A stretch of DNA of 64,000 nucleotides, taken from contig MKSU01000017.1 in assembly GCA_001897375.1 (NCBI GenBank), positions 137,744 to 201,743 on the forward strand. Reading direction: 5' to 3'. Position 1 is the stretch's first letter. The number at the start of each line of letters is the position of its first letter. The notes under the pieces are model-generated. The model had not been told where the DNA came from and searched no databases. It was given only the letters and a program-made list of their open reading frames with translations. Positions 1 to 8,840 of the stretch are shown here, one piece after another. Both the position numbers and the translations under genes were made by a program. The DNA is from Sphingomonas sp. 67-36. Lineage in GTDB: Bacteria > Pseudomonadota > Alphaproteobacteria > Sphingomonadales > Sphingomonadaceae.

Positions 1-966
1 CGCCATCAGTTCGCGCATTGCGTGGACGTGGTGCCGACCCTGCTCGACCTGATCGGCATCGCCCCGCCCGAGCGGGTGGGCGGCGTGCAGCAGATGCCGC
101 TGGAGGGGACGAGCTTCGCCGCCAGCCTGTTCGACCCTGCCGCGCCCGCGCGCGACACGCCGCAATATTTCGAGATGTTCGGCCATCGCGGCATCATCCA
201 CCGGGGCTGGAAGGCGGTCGCCTTCCATCCGCCGGGCACGCCCTATGCCGGCGACAAATGGGAACTGTTCCACCTCGACAGCGACTTTTCCGAGACGAAC
301 GACCTCGCGGAAGCCGAGCCGGAGAAGCTCGCCGAACTGATCGACCTGTGGTGGCGGGAGGCGGAGGCGCATGACGTGCTGCCGCTCGACGACCGTTTCG
401 GGCCGCGCTTCGCCGAGAATGCCGCGCGGCGGCTCGGGGCGCGACGCGTCTTCACCTTCCACAGGGGGATGGGGCATATCCCGACCGATGTCGCGCCGGA
501 CCTGCGCGCGCGCAGCTACCGGATCGAGGCGCATGTGCGCATCGCCGAGGGTGACGAGGGCGTGCTGATCGCGCATGGCGACGCGACCTGCGGCTACAGC
601 CTGTTCCTGCGCGACGGGCATCTGCATTACGACGTGAACGTGGGCACGCATCAGATCGTGCGCTCCGACGCGCCGGTCGCGCCGGGTGAGCATATCCTCG
701 CGGTCGAGGTGACGCACGGCGCGCCGGCCACGGTGACGATGCGGGCTGGCGATTCCGCGATCGGCGGCGGGACGATCCGCCACGGCTTCGTCAACTTCAT
801 CTCCTGGTCCGGGCTGGATATCGGGCACGACCGTTCCAGCCCGGTGTCGGACTATGCCGCGCCGTTCGCCTTCACCGGCGATCTCCGCAAGGTGACGGTG
901 ACGATCGTCGACGACGCCTCGGGCGACGACGAGGCGGCCGCGCAGGTGCTGCTCGCGCGCGAATGA
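1..966 (+). CDS. Arylsulfatase (type I sulfatase), C-terminal part
   Basis: The gene is cut by the window start: the frame is open from base 1 (RHQFAHCVDVVPTLLDL) to TGA 964-966, leaving 321 residues. The segments VDVVPTLLDLIGI, WELFHLDSDFSETNDLA and VLPLDDRF are characteristic of the region after the catalytic core in AtsA-type arylsulfatases, which hydrolyse sulfate esters. From about residue 150 to the end lies a beta-rich tail seen in this subfamily. The formylglycine motif (CxPxR) and metal ligands lie upstream of the window, so activity cannot be judged. An MHS transporter follows 72 bases later and may serve the same substrate, which is inference from proximity only. Confidence 0.88.
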   Translation, partial: RHQFAHCVDVVPTLLDLIGIAPPERVGGVQQMPLEGTSFAASLFDPAAPARDTPQYFEMFGHRGIIHRGWKAVAFHPPGTPYAGDKWELFHLDSDFSETNDLAEAEPEKLAELIDLWWREAEAHDVLPLDDRFGPRFAENAARRLGARRVFTFHRGMGHIPTDVAPDLRARSYRIEAHVRIAEGDEGVLIAHGDATCGYSLFLRDGHLHYDVNVGTHQIVRSDAPVAPGEHILAVEVTHGAPATVTMRAGDSAIGGGTIRHGFVNFISWSGLDIGHDRSSPVSDYAAPFAFTGDLRKVTVTIVDDASGDDEAAAQVLLARE

Positions 967-1038
967 TGCGGGGTTGAGTCCGGCAAGCCATTCATCGCAA
1001 AGGCGGATCGGTGCGAGCCACCGGGGAGACGAGACGAT

Positions 1039-2355
1039 ATGGACCACGCCGCCAGCGCCGGAGCGCCCGCCACGATAAGGGAGCGGCTGCGCTCGATCGT
1101 CGGCGGGTCGGCGGGCAATCTGGTCGAATGGTATGACTGGTATGTCTATGCGGCGTTCACGCTCTATTTCGCGCCGGTCTTCTTCCCGCAGAGCGACCGC
1201 ACCTCGCAGCTTCTGAACGCGGCGGCGATCTTCGCGGTCGGCTTCCTGATGCGGCCGATCGGGGCATGGGCGATGGGGCTGTATGCCGATCGCTACGGGC
1301 GGCGCGCCGGGCTGACGCTGTCGGTGATCCTGATGTGCGCCGGCTCGCTGCTGATCGCGCTGACCCCGCCGTTCGCCGCGATCGGGCTGGCCGCGCCGGT
1401 GCTGCTATTGCTCGCGCGGCTGATGCAGGGGCTGTCGGTCGGCGGCGAATATGGCGCCAGCGCGGTCTATCTCAGCGAGATGGCGGGGCAGCAGCGGCGC
1501 GGTTTTTTCTCCAGCTTCCAATATGTCACGCTGATCGCCGGGCAACTCACCGCGCTGTGCGTGCTGCTCGCTCTCCAGATGGTGCTGACGGAGGCGCAGC
1601 TTCACGCCTGGGGCTGGCGCATCCCGTTCGCGATCGGCGGGCTGCTCGCGCTGGCGGTGTTCCGGCTGCGGCGCGGGATGGCGGAGACCGAATCCTTCCG
1701 CCGCCTGGGGGAAAAGCCGGCCGCGCGCCCGAGCGGTCTCGCCCTGATGCGCGATCACCCGCGCGAGGTGCTGGTGGTGATGGGGCTGACGGCGGGCGGC
1801 ACGCTCGCCTTCTATGCCTATAGCATCTATCTCCAGAAGTTCCTGGTCAACACCTCGGGCTTCTCGGTGCAGACCGCCTCGCGGGTGATGACGGCGGCGC
1901 TGTTCATCTACATGCTGCTCCAGCCGCTTGCCGGCGCGCTGTCCGACCGGATCGGGCGCAAGCCGCTGATGGTCGGCTTCGGCATCGCGGGCGTGCTCGG
2001 CACCGTGCCGCTGTTCCTCGCGCTGGAGAGCGTCTCGAGCCCGTTCAACGCCTTCCTGCTGGTGCTCGCGGCGCTGGTGATCGTCACCGGCTACACCTCG
2101 ATCAACGCGGTGGTGAAGGCGGAGCTGTTCCCGGCCAATATCCGCACGCTCGGCGTGGCGCTGCCCTATGCGTTGGCGAACACCCTGTTCGGTGGAACCG
2201 CGGAATATGTCGCCTTGTGGTTCAAGCGCGCGGGGATGGAGCGCGGCTTCTACTGGTATGTCACCGCGATGATCGGCGTGTCGCTGATCGTCTATCTCAG
2301 GATGCGCGAGACGCGCGAGAGCGGCGCGCTGGCGCAGGAGGAAAGCGCGCGCTGA
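1039..2355 (+). CDS. MHS-family MFS transporter (metabolite:H+ symporter)
   Basis: Predicted inner-membrane proton-coupled importer of a small organic metabolite, 438 residues, normal for the MHS branch of the major facilitator superfamily (KgtP, ShiA and ProP relatives). Seen: the MHS opening GNLVEWYDWYVYA at about residues 26-38, the loop DRYGRRAGL in the N-terminal half, QGLSVGGEYGAS in mid N-domain, and the equivalent C-half loop DRIGRKPLM near residue 303, giving a duplicated 6+6 helix plan. ATG 1039 follows a GGGGAGACGAGA ribosome site. It is co-directional with the sulfatase fragment and the membrane protein at 2422. The substrate cannot be read from sequence. Confidence 0.9.
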   Translation: MDHAASAGAPATIRERLRSIVGGSAGNLVEWYDWYVYAAFTLYFAPVFFPQSDRTSQLLNAAAIFAVGFLMRPIGAWAMGLYADRYGRRAGLTLSVILMCAGSLLIALTPPFAAIGLAAPVLLLLARLMQGLSVGGEYGASAVYLSEMAGQQRRGFFSSFQYVTLIAGQLTALCVLLALQMVLTEAQLHAWGWRIPFAIGGLLALAVFRLRRGMAETESFRRLGEKPAARPSGLALMRDHPREVLVVMGLTAGGTLAFYAYSIYLQKFLVNTSGFSVQTASRVMTAALFIYMLLQPLAGALSDRIGRKPLMVGFGIAGVLGTVPLFLALESVSSPFNAFLLVLAALVIVTGYTSINAVVKAELFPANIRTLGVALPYALANTLFGGTAEYVALWFKRAGMERGFYWYVTAMIGVSLIVYLRMRETRESGALAQEESAR

Positions 2356-2421
2356 CCCTCCATTATCCCGCTCTTTACCGTTGCTTCGCTATGCCGCGCG
2401 GGAACGGGAGGAACGGGGGAT

Positions 2422-3888
2422 ATGAAGGCGCAAACCGGCGGCGCGCGATCGGCGCTGATCCTGGCGGCATTGTTCGTCGCGGTGCGGCTGATCGTTCTGG
2501 CGCTCGGCCAGCGGTTCGACGCGGACAATCTGACGAGCTGGATGCAGATCGCGGACCTCGCGCTGCTGCGCGAGCATCTGTGGCGCACGCTCTGGTATCT
2601 CCACAGCCAGCCGCCACTGTTCAACCTGATGATCGGGCTGGCGCTCAGGGCCGGGCCGGCGGCTTTCCCGTGGATCGTCGGCACGATCTACGCCGTCGTC
2701 ACGCTGGGCGGCATCCTCGCGGTCCATGCGCTGCTGCGCGACATGACCGGGCGGCCGCGCCTCGCCTTCGTCGTCGCGGCGTGGCTGTGCGTGTCGCCCG
2801 CCGTGCTGCTGTTCTCGCAGAAGCTCTATTATGACGGGCTGGTGCCGTGGCTGCTGTGCATGGCGCTGTGGGGGCTGCACGCCGGGCTGGCGCGGCGCTC
2901 GGGCGGCTGGCTGGCGTTCGGCTTCGCCATGCTGGCGGTTACCACGCTGCTGCGCTCGATGATCCATCCGGTGCTGTTCGTGGCGCTGCTCGCGATCGTG
3001 CTGCTGGCGGGCGCGGGGATGCGCCGCCGCGTGCTGCTCGCCGCCGCGCTGCCGGGGGCGGCGATCGGCGCGGTGATGCTCAAGAACCTCGTGATCTTCG
3101 GCTCGACCGCGCTGAGCAGCTGGGCGCCGCTCAACGTCGATCACACCACCGTCGATCGCCTGCCGCTCGCGACGCGCGAGGCGATGATCCGCGAGGGGAA
3201 GCTGTCGCGCTTCGCGGTGGTGCAGGGCTTCTCCCCGCCGCCGGTCTATCTGGCAATGCTCCCGCCGATCCCCCCCACCGGCGAGCCGAGCCTCGACAAC
3301 CTGCGCAAATCGACCGGCGAGGACAACTGGAACCACATCCTCTACACGAAGATCGGCGCGGCGCGGACGCATGATGCGCTGGTCGGGCTGGCGGCCGATC
3401 CGGCCGGGTTCGTCGGCGTGCTGGCGACCTCGCTCTATCACTTCAACCGTCCGCCGAGCGAATTCAAGGGACTGGAGCGCAACCGTGCGGTGATCGCGCC
3501 GTGGGAGCGGATCGGCAACGCCGTCGTGGGACTGCAGCCGGCGGCGTGGCTCGGCCGCATCGACGATCCGCGCCGCACCACCTCGCCGCCGCTCCAGGTG
3601 TCACTGACCGAGCTGGCGGTGTTCCTGCTCTATGTCGGGTTCGGCATCACTGTCGCCGTGCGGCTGCTCGCGCTGTTGCGCGGCCGCGCGCTCACCGCGA
3701 TGACCCCGGCGCTGGCGAGCGACGCGGCGAACCTGCTGCTCGGCGGCTGGGTGATCGTGATCTCCAGCTCGTTCGACGTGTGGGAGAATAATCGCGCCCG
3801 CTTCGATATCGGGCCGGTGCTGCTGATCGGCGCGCTGGTCTTCGCGGCGCGCCTTCTCGAACGACGGCGGGAGCGCGCGGCGGCATAG
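2422..3888 (+). CDS. Polytopic GT-C-like membrane protein, uncharacterised
   Basis: A 488-residue protein made mostly of hydrophobic helices with one large hydrophilic stretch (about residues 230-380). Near the N-terminus RFDADNLTSWM and HSQPPLFNLMIG recall the acidic first loop and QPP motif of GT-C glycosyltransferases (ArnT, PMT and GT39 types) that use polyprenyl-phosphate sugars, so a role in glycosylating an envelope component is possible. No catalytic assignment can be proved here. ATG 2422 follows GGAGGAACGGGGGAT. It stands 66 bases after the MHS transporter and just before the hybrid kinase, with no obvious functional partner in the window. Confidence 0.6.
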   Translation: MKAQTGGARSALILAALFVAVRLIVLALGQRFDADNLTSWMQIADLALLREHLWRTLWYLHSQPPLFNLMIGLALRAGPAAFPWIVGTIYAVVTLGGILAVHALLRDMTGRPRLAFVVAAWLCVSPAVLLFSQKLYYDGLVPWLLCMALWGLHAGLARRSGGWLAFGFAMLAVTTLLRSMIHPVLFVALLAIVLLAGAGMRRRVLLAAALPGAAIGAVMLKNLVIFGSTALSSWAPLNVDHTTVDRLPLATREAMIREGKLSRFAVVQGFSPPPVYLAMLPPIPPTGEPSLDNLRKSTGEDNWNHILYTKIGAARTHDALVGLAADPAGFVGVLATSLYHFNRPPSEFKGLERNRAVIAPWERIGNAVVGLQPAAWLGRIDDPRRTTSPPLQVSLTELAVFLLYVGFGITVAVRLLALLRGRALTAMTPALASDAANLLLGGWVIVISSSFDVWENNRARFDIGPVLLIGALVFAARLLERRRERAAA

Positions 3889-3991
3889 CGGCGAACGGAG
3901 CGCGCAGGCGGGAGGCAGGTGCTTGCCATCATTCGCGTTTTCCCTATCTCTTGCGCGCCATGCCGATAGCTTTTCGGCGCCAACCGCCGAG

Positions 3992-6900
3992 ATGCTGATG
4001 ACCGATGCTCCCATGCGCACGATTCTGACCCGGCGGACCGGGCTGAACGCGCGGACGGCGTTGGGGCTGGCGGCGATGATCCTGTTCTTCCTCGTCAGCG
4101 GCACGATCACCTATCGCAACGTCGGCGCGCTGGTGGACGACGCGAACCGGATCCAGCATTCGCACACGATCATCCGCGCGATCGACGACGTGCTTTCCAC
4201 GATGCAGGATGCCGAGACCGGGCAGCGCGGCTATCTGCTGACCGGCAACGACCGCTATCTCGATCCGTATCGTGACGCCGAGCGCAACATCGCCGCGCAG
4301 GTCGATCATATCGCGTCGCTCACCGCCGGCAATGTCGTCGAAACGGCGCGGCTGGCGTCGTTGCGCCGTCACATCCGCGAGAAGTTCGCCGAACTGGGCG
4401 AGACGATCGCGATGCGCCGCGCGCAGGGCGTCGGCGCGGCGGTCGCGCTGGTCAACAGCGATCGCGGCAAGGCGGAGATGGATGCGATCCGCGAACAGCT
4501 CGACCTGATGTTGCAGGAGGAGACCCGCCTGCGCCGTGAAGGGATCGCGGCGATGGATGTCGCGCGCGGCACGGCGCTGCTCAGCGTGCTGCTGACCAGC
4601 TTGGCCGGCGTGTTGCTGGCGCTGTTCATCGGCGTGTTGCTGCGCCGCGCCGCGCTGGCGCGCGAGCGTCGCGACTGGCTCCAGTCCGGGCAGGTCGGCA
4701 TGGCGGCGGCGGTGCTCGGCGATCTCACCGAAGAGCAGGTCGGCGACAATATGCTCGCCTTCCTCGCCCGCTTCCTCGGCGCTGAGGCAGGCGCGGTGTT
4801 CATCGGCGACGGCAGCCGCTATCGCCGCGCGGCCGTTTACGGCGTGCCGGCGGACGCGGACATCGTCACGGCCTTCACGCGCGGCGACGGCCTGCTCGGG
4901 CAGGTCGCGGCGAATGGCGAGACGCTGGTGATCGGCGACGTGCCCGACGGTTATCTCACGATCGGCTCGGCGCTCGGGCGCGACCGGCCGCGCCATCTGG
5001 TGATCGCCCCGACGCGCGCCGACGCGATGGTGCAGGGCGTGATCGAGCTGGGCTTCCTGCGCCCGGTCGACGCCCGCGTGCTGGAATTGCTCGACGAGAT
5101 ATCGAACGCCGCCGGCATCGCGTTCCGCTCGGCGCGCTATCGCGGCGAATTGCAGAACCTGCTGGAGGAGACGCAGCGCCAGGCCGAGGAATTGCAGGTC
5201 CAGAGCGAGGAACTACGCGTCTCGAACGAGGAACTGGAGGAGCAGGGCCGCGCGCTACGCGAATCGCAGGGCCGGCTGGAACAGCAGCAGGCCGAGCTGG
5301 AGCAGACCAACGCCCAGCTCGAGGAGCAGGCGCAGGAGCTGGAGGTGCAGCGCGACAACCTCACCCGCTCCAACGCGGCGGTGGAGCTGAAGGCGCGCGA
5401 ACTGGAGCAGGCGAGCCGCTACAAGTCCGATTTCCTCGCCAACATGTCGCACGAGTTGCGCACGCCGCTCAATTCGCTGCTGATTCTCTCCAAGCTGCTC
5501 GGCGACAACCCGGACGACAATCTCACCGACGAGCAGGTGAATTATGCCCGCACGATCCACTCGTCGGGCAACGATCTGCTCGGGCTGATCAACGATATCC
5601 TCGATCTGTCGAAGATCGAGGCCGGGCATGTGCAGGTCCGGCCGGAGACGGTCGCGCTGGAGCGGCTCGCGACCGACCTGCGCCCGCTGTTCCAGCCGGT
5701 CGCCGACGAGCGCGGACTGCAATTCGCCATCTCCATCGCCCCCGATTGCCCCGCGACGATCGACACAGACCGGCAGCGGCTGGAGCAGATTCTCAAGAAC
5801 CTGCTCGCCAACGCCTTCAAGTTCACCGAGGCGGGGAGCGTGCGCCTGTCGATCGAGTGCGCGGACGGCGACCGGCTGGCGCTGGCGGTGGCCGACACCG
5901 GCATCGGCATCGCCGCAGACCAGCAGCGCGACATCTTCGAGGCGTTCCGTCAGGCCGACGGCACGATCAGCCGGCGTTACGGCGGCACCGGGCTGGGCCT
6001 GTCGATCTCGCGCGAGCTGGCGCGGCTGCTCGGCGGGACGATCACCCTGGCGAGCGTCGAGGGGCAGGGCAGCATCTTCACCCTCGTCATCCCGCAGCGC
6101 TACGATCCCGCGCTGGTCGCCTCGCGTGACGTGCCGGTGCCGGCGCCGCCGTCCATCCCCGCCGTGCCACCACCGCCCGCCGCCGCGCGCCCGGTCGTGC
6201 TGCCGCGCCGTGTGGAGGACGATCGCGACAGGTTGAGCGATGCGATGCGCATCCTGCTGGTGGTCGAGGACGACGCGACCTTCGCCGGCATCGTCTGCGA
6301 GCTTTCCCGCGAGATGGGCTTCCAGTGCCTCGTCGCCGGCACGGCCGAGGAGGCGCTGGCGCTGGCGCGGCAATATCGGCCGAGCGCGCTGGTGCTCGAC
6401 GTCGGCCTGCCCGATCAGTCCGGCCTCGCCGTGCTCGATCGGCTGAAGCGCGATGTCGAGACGCGGCATATCCCAGTGCATGTGGTCTCGGGCAGCGATC
6501 ATACGCAGACCGCATTGTCGCTCGGCGCGATCGGCTATCTCAAGAAGCCGGTCAAGCGCGAGGAACTCGCCGGCGTGCTCGACGCGCTGGCTTCCAAGCT
6601 CACCCGAACCGTGCGCCGCGTGCTGATCGTGGAGGACGACCCGCGCCAGCGCGAGGCGGTCGGCAAGCTGCTCGCCACGGGCGATGTCGAGACGGTCGGC
6701 GTGGGGACGGCGGCGGAATGCCTCGAGCGGCTGAAGGAGCAGACGTTCGACTGCATGGTGCTCGATCTGTCGCTGCCCGACGCGACCGGCTTCTCGCTGC
6801 TGGAAACGCTGAGCGCGGACGACGCGCACGCCTTCCCGCCGGTGATCGTCTATACCGGGCGCGATCTTTCGCCCGACGAGGAGCAACGCCTGCGCCGCTA

Positions 6901-7432
6901 TTCGGATTCGATCATCATCAAGGGCGCGCGCTCGCCCGAGCGGCTGCTCGACGAGGTGTCGCTGTTCCTGCATCAGGTGGTCAACGACCTGCCGCCCGAG
7001 CAGCAGAAGATGATCCGCAAGGCGCGCAGCCGCGACGCGATCCTCGAGGGACGGCGAATCCTGATCGTTGAGGACGATGTGCGCAACGTCTATTCGCTCA
7101 CCAACATCCTCGAGCCGCGTGGCGCGCGGGTGGAGATCGCGCGCAACGGGCAGGAGGCGCTCGACGCGCTCGGCAAGGCCGCCGGCGATCCGGCCGAGGC
7201 GATCGACCTGGTGCTGATGGACGTGATGATGCCGGTGATGGACGGGCTGACCGCGACGCGCGAGATCCGCAAGGATGCGCGCTGGCGCAAGCTGCCGATC
7301 ATCGCGCTCACCGCCAAGGCGATGCCCGACGATCAGGAGCGCTGCATCGAGGCGGGCGCGAACGACTATATGGCCAAGCCGCTCGACGTGGACAAATTGC
7401 TGTCGCTCGTCCGCGTCTGGATGCCGCGCTGA
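3992..7432 (+). CDS. Hybrid histidine kinase: CHASE3-GAF-coiled coil-HisKA-HATPase-REC-REC-REC
   Basis: Inner-membrane hybrid sensor kinase of 1146 residues from ATG 3992. Order: TM1 (about 23-40), CHASE3-like periplasmic helix bundle, TM2 (about 193-217), GAF (about 235-375), a Glu/Gln-rich coiled coil (about 387-477), HisKA with phospho-acceptor His487 in NMSHELRTPLN, HATPase, then three receivers with phospho-acceptor Asp803 (VLDVGLP), Asp925 (VLDLSLP) and Asp1077 (LMDVMMP). All key residues are intact. The frame extends up to TTG 3923, but that start lacks the usual short tail before TM1; ATG 3992 or 3998 fits better. CheR follows 11 bases later, so this kinase probably feeds a chemosensory-like output. 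The signal is unknown. Confidence 0.9.
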   Translation: MLMTDAPMRTILTRRTGLNARTALGLAAMILFFLVSGTITYRNVGALVDDANRIQHSHTIIRAIDDVLSTMQDAETGQRGYLLTGNDRYLDPYRDAERNIAAQVDHIASLTAGNVVETARLASLRRHIREKFAELGETIAMRRAQGVGAAVALVNSDRGKAEMDAIREQLDLMLQEETRLRREGIAAMDVARGTALLSVLLTSLAGVLLALFIGVLLRRAALARERRDWLQSGQVGMAAAVLGDLTEEQVGDNMLAFLARFLGAEAGAVFIGDGSRYRRAAVYGVPADADIVTAFTRGDGLLGQVAANGETLVIGDVPDGYLTIGSALGRDRPRHLVIAPTRADAMVQGVIELGFLRPVDARVLELLDEISNAAGIAFRSARYRGELQNLLEETQRQAEELQVQSEELRVSNEELEEQGRALRESQGRLEQQQAELEQTNAQLEEQAQELEVQRDNLTRSNAAVELKARELEQASRYKSDFLANMSHELRTPLNSLLILSKLLGDNPDDNLTDEQVNYARTIHSSGNDLLGLINDILDLSKIEAGHVQVRPETVALERLATDLRPLFQPVADERGLQFAISIAPDCPATIDTDRQRLEQILKNLLANAFKFTEAGSVRLSIECADGDRLALAVADTGIGIAADQQRDIFEAFRQADGTISRRYGGTGLGLSISRELARLLGGTITLASVEGQGSIFTLVIPQRYDPALVASRDVPVPAPPSIPAVPPPPAAARPVVLPRRVEDDRDRLSDAMRILLVVEDDATFAGIVCELSREMGFQCLVAGTAEEALALARQYRPSALVLDVGLPDQSGLAVLDRLKRDVETRHIPVHVVSGSDHTQTALSLGAIGYLKKPVKREELAGVLDALASKLTRTVRRVLIVEDDPRQREAVGKLLATGDVETVGVGTAAECLERLKEQTFDCMVLDLSLPDATGFSLLETLSADDAHAFPPVIVYTGRDLSPDEEQRLRRYSDSIIIKGARSPERLLDEVSLFLHQVVNDLPPEQQKMIRKARSRDAILEGRRILIVEDDVRNVYSLTNILEPRGARVEIARNGQEALDALGKAAGDPAEAIDLVLMDVMMPVMDGLTATREIRKDARWRKLPIIALTAKAMPDDQERCIEAGANDYMAKPLDVDKLLSLVRVWMPR

Positions 7433-7443
7433 GGCTGGCGGCG

Positions 7444-8268
7444 ATGCGCGACGAGATCGAGGAGATCGAGATCGAGCTGCTGCTCGACGCGCTCTATCGC
7501 CGCTACCATTACGACTTCCGCAACTATGCGCGCACCTCGATCCGGCGCCGGCTGCGGCAGGCGCGCGAGCAGATGGGGCTGCGCAGCTTCTCGGCGATGC
7601 AGGAGGCGCTGCTGCACGATCCGGCGATGCTGGGCGCGCTGCTCGGCTATCTCACCGTGCAGGTCAGCGAGATGTTCCGCGACCCGCTCTATTTCCGCGC
7701 GATCCGCGAGAAGGTGATCCCGCGCCTGCGCACCTATCCCTCGCTGCGCGTTTGGATCGCGGGGTGCAGCAGCGGGGAGGAGCTGTATTCGTTCGTCATC
7801 CTGTTCCGCGAGGAGGGGCTGGAGGAACGCACCCTGTTCTACGCCACCGACATCAACCCCGATGCGCTGAAGACCGCCGCCACCGGCATCTATCCGCTCG
7901 ACCGGATCAAGGCCTTCACCGAGAACCACCAGCGGTCCGGCGGCAAATCCTCGCTCTCCGACTATTACAGCACCGCTTATGGCGGCGCGGCGTTCGACAA
8001 GAGCCTGCGCAACCGCGTCGTCTTCTCCGACCACAGCCTCGTCACCGACGCGGTGTTCGCCGAGATGCACCTGATCTCGTGCCGCAACGTGCTGATCTAT
8101 TTCGACCGGGCGCTGCAGGACCGCGCGATCGGGCTGTTCCGCGATTCGCTGGTACGCGGCGGATTCCTCGGGCTGGGGGGCAAGGAGAGTCTGCGCTTCT
8201 CCAGTCATGCGCGCTCGTTCGGCGATTTCGTGCGCGAGGAGAAGATCTACCAGAGGCGCGAGCCGTGA
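7444..8268 (+). CDS. CheR-type protein-glutamate O-methyltransferase
   Basis: Cytoplasmic S-adenosylmethionine-dependent methyltransferase, 274 residues, the normal length for CheR without a TPR tail. Seen: an N-terminal helical domain with RRYHYDFRNYARTSIRRRL, the SAM-binding loop IAGCSSGEELYSF, a second acidic SAM-contact region around YATDINPDAL, and LISCRNVLIYFD near the C-terminus, all typical of CheR. Canonical CheR methylates glutamates on chemoreceptors, but no methyl-accepting protein, CheA or CheW is present in the window. It lies 11 bases after the hybrid kinase and overlaps cheB by 4 bases (GTGA), so the three are almost certainly co-expressed. Its target may be the kinase or its coiled coil. 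Confidence 0.9.
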   Translation: MRDEIEEIEIELLLDALYRRYHYDFRNYARTSIRRRLRQAREQMGLRSFSAMQEALLHDPAMLGALLGYLTVQVSEMFRDPLYFRAIREKVIPRLRTYPSLRVWIAGCSSGEELYSFVILFREEGLEERTLFYATDINPDALKTAATGIYPLDRIKAFTENHQRSGGKSSLSDYYSTAYGGAAFDKSLRNRVVFSDHSLVTDAVFAEMHLISCRNVLIYFDRALQDRAIGLFRDSLVRGGFLGLGGKESLRFSSHARSFGDFVREEKIYQRREP

Positions 8269-8840
8269 GCGCGGGCCCGATCGAGGCCGTGGCGATCGGC
8301 GCGTCGGCTGGCGCAGTGGAGGCGCTGTCGGCGATCCTGCCGCGCCTGCCGGCGGATTATCCGTTGCCGGTGCTGGTCGTCGTCCATGTGCCCGCCGATC
8401 GGCGCAGCGTGCTCGCCACGCTGTTCCAGTCGAAATGCCGCATCGCGGTGCGCGAGGCGGAGGACAAGGAGCCGGTCGTCCCCGGCACGGTCTATTTCGC
8501 GCCGCCCGACTATCACCTTCAGGTGGAGGCGGACCGCACGCTGTCGCTGTCGGCCGACGATCCGGTGCTGTATTCGCGCCCGTCGATCGACGTGCTGTTC
8601 GAAAGCGCCGCCGACGCTTATGGCGCCGCGCTCGCCGGGGTGGTGCTGACCGGCGCCAATCAGGACGGCGCGCGCGGGCTGGCGGCGGTGGCGGAAGCGG
8701 GCGGGATCGCGCTGGTCGAGGAGCCGGCGACAGCCAGCGCGTCGATCATGCCGGCGGCGGCGCTCGAGGCTTGCCCTGCCGCGCGGGCGCTGTCGCTTGA
8801 CGCCATCGCGGCCTGTTTGCTTGATCTGGGAGAGGTATGA
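8265..8840 (+). CDS. Stand-alone CheB methylesterase domain
   Basis: A 191-residue CheB methylesterase/deamidase without the N-terminal receiver that regulates canonical CheB. The catalytic triad is present with family spacing: Ser14 in AIGASAGAVEA, His41 in VVVHVPADR and Asp134 in GANQDGARG. GTG 8265 is taken because it overlaps the cheR stop (GTGA) and places the first strand directly before the Ser motif; the frame is open further upstream, but that part is out-of-frame cheR sequence. The gene after it overlaps by 4 bases (ATGA). A receiver-less CheB beside a kinase carrying spare receivers suggests control in trans, which is inference. Confidence 0.87.
   Translation: MSAGPIEAVAIGASAGAVEALSAILPRLPADYPLPVLVVVHVPADRRSVLATLFQSKCRIAVREAEDKEPVVPGTVYFAPPDYHLQVEADRTLSLSADDPVLYSRPSIDVLFESAADAYGAALAGVVLTGANQDGARGLAAVAEAGGIALVEEPATASASIMPAAALEACPAARALSLDAIAACLLDLGEV

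Noticed and set aside
7275-8264. Long N-terminal extension of CheB across the CheR gene.
   Set aside because: The frame is open by chance of GC-rich codons; it is Arg/Ala-rich, overlaps CheR completely, and GTG 8265 with its GTGA overlap gives a normal CheB domain.
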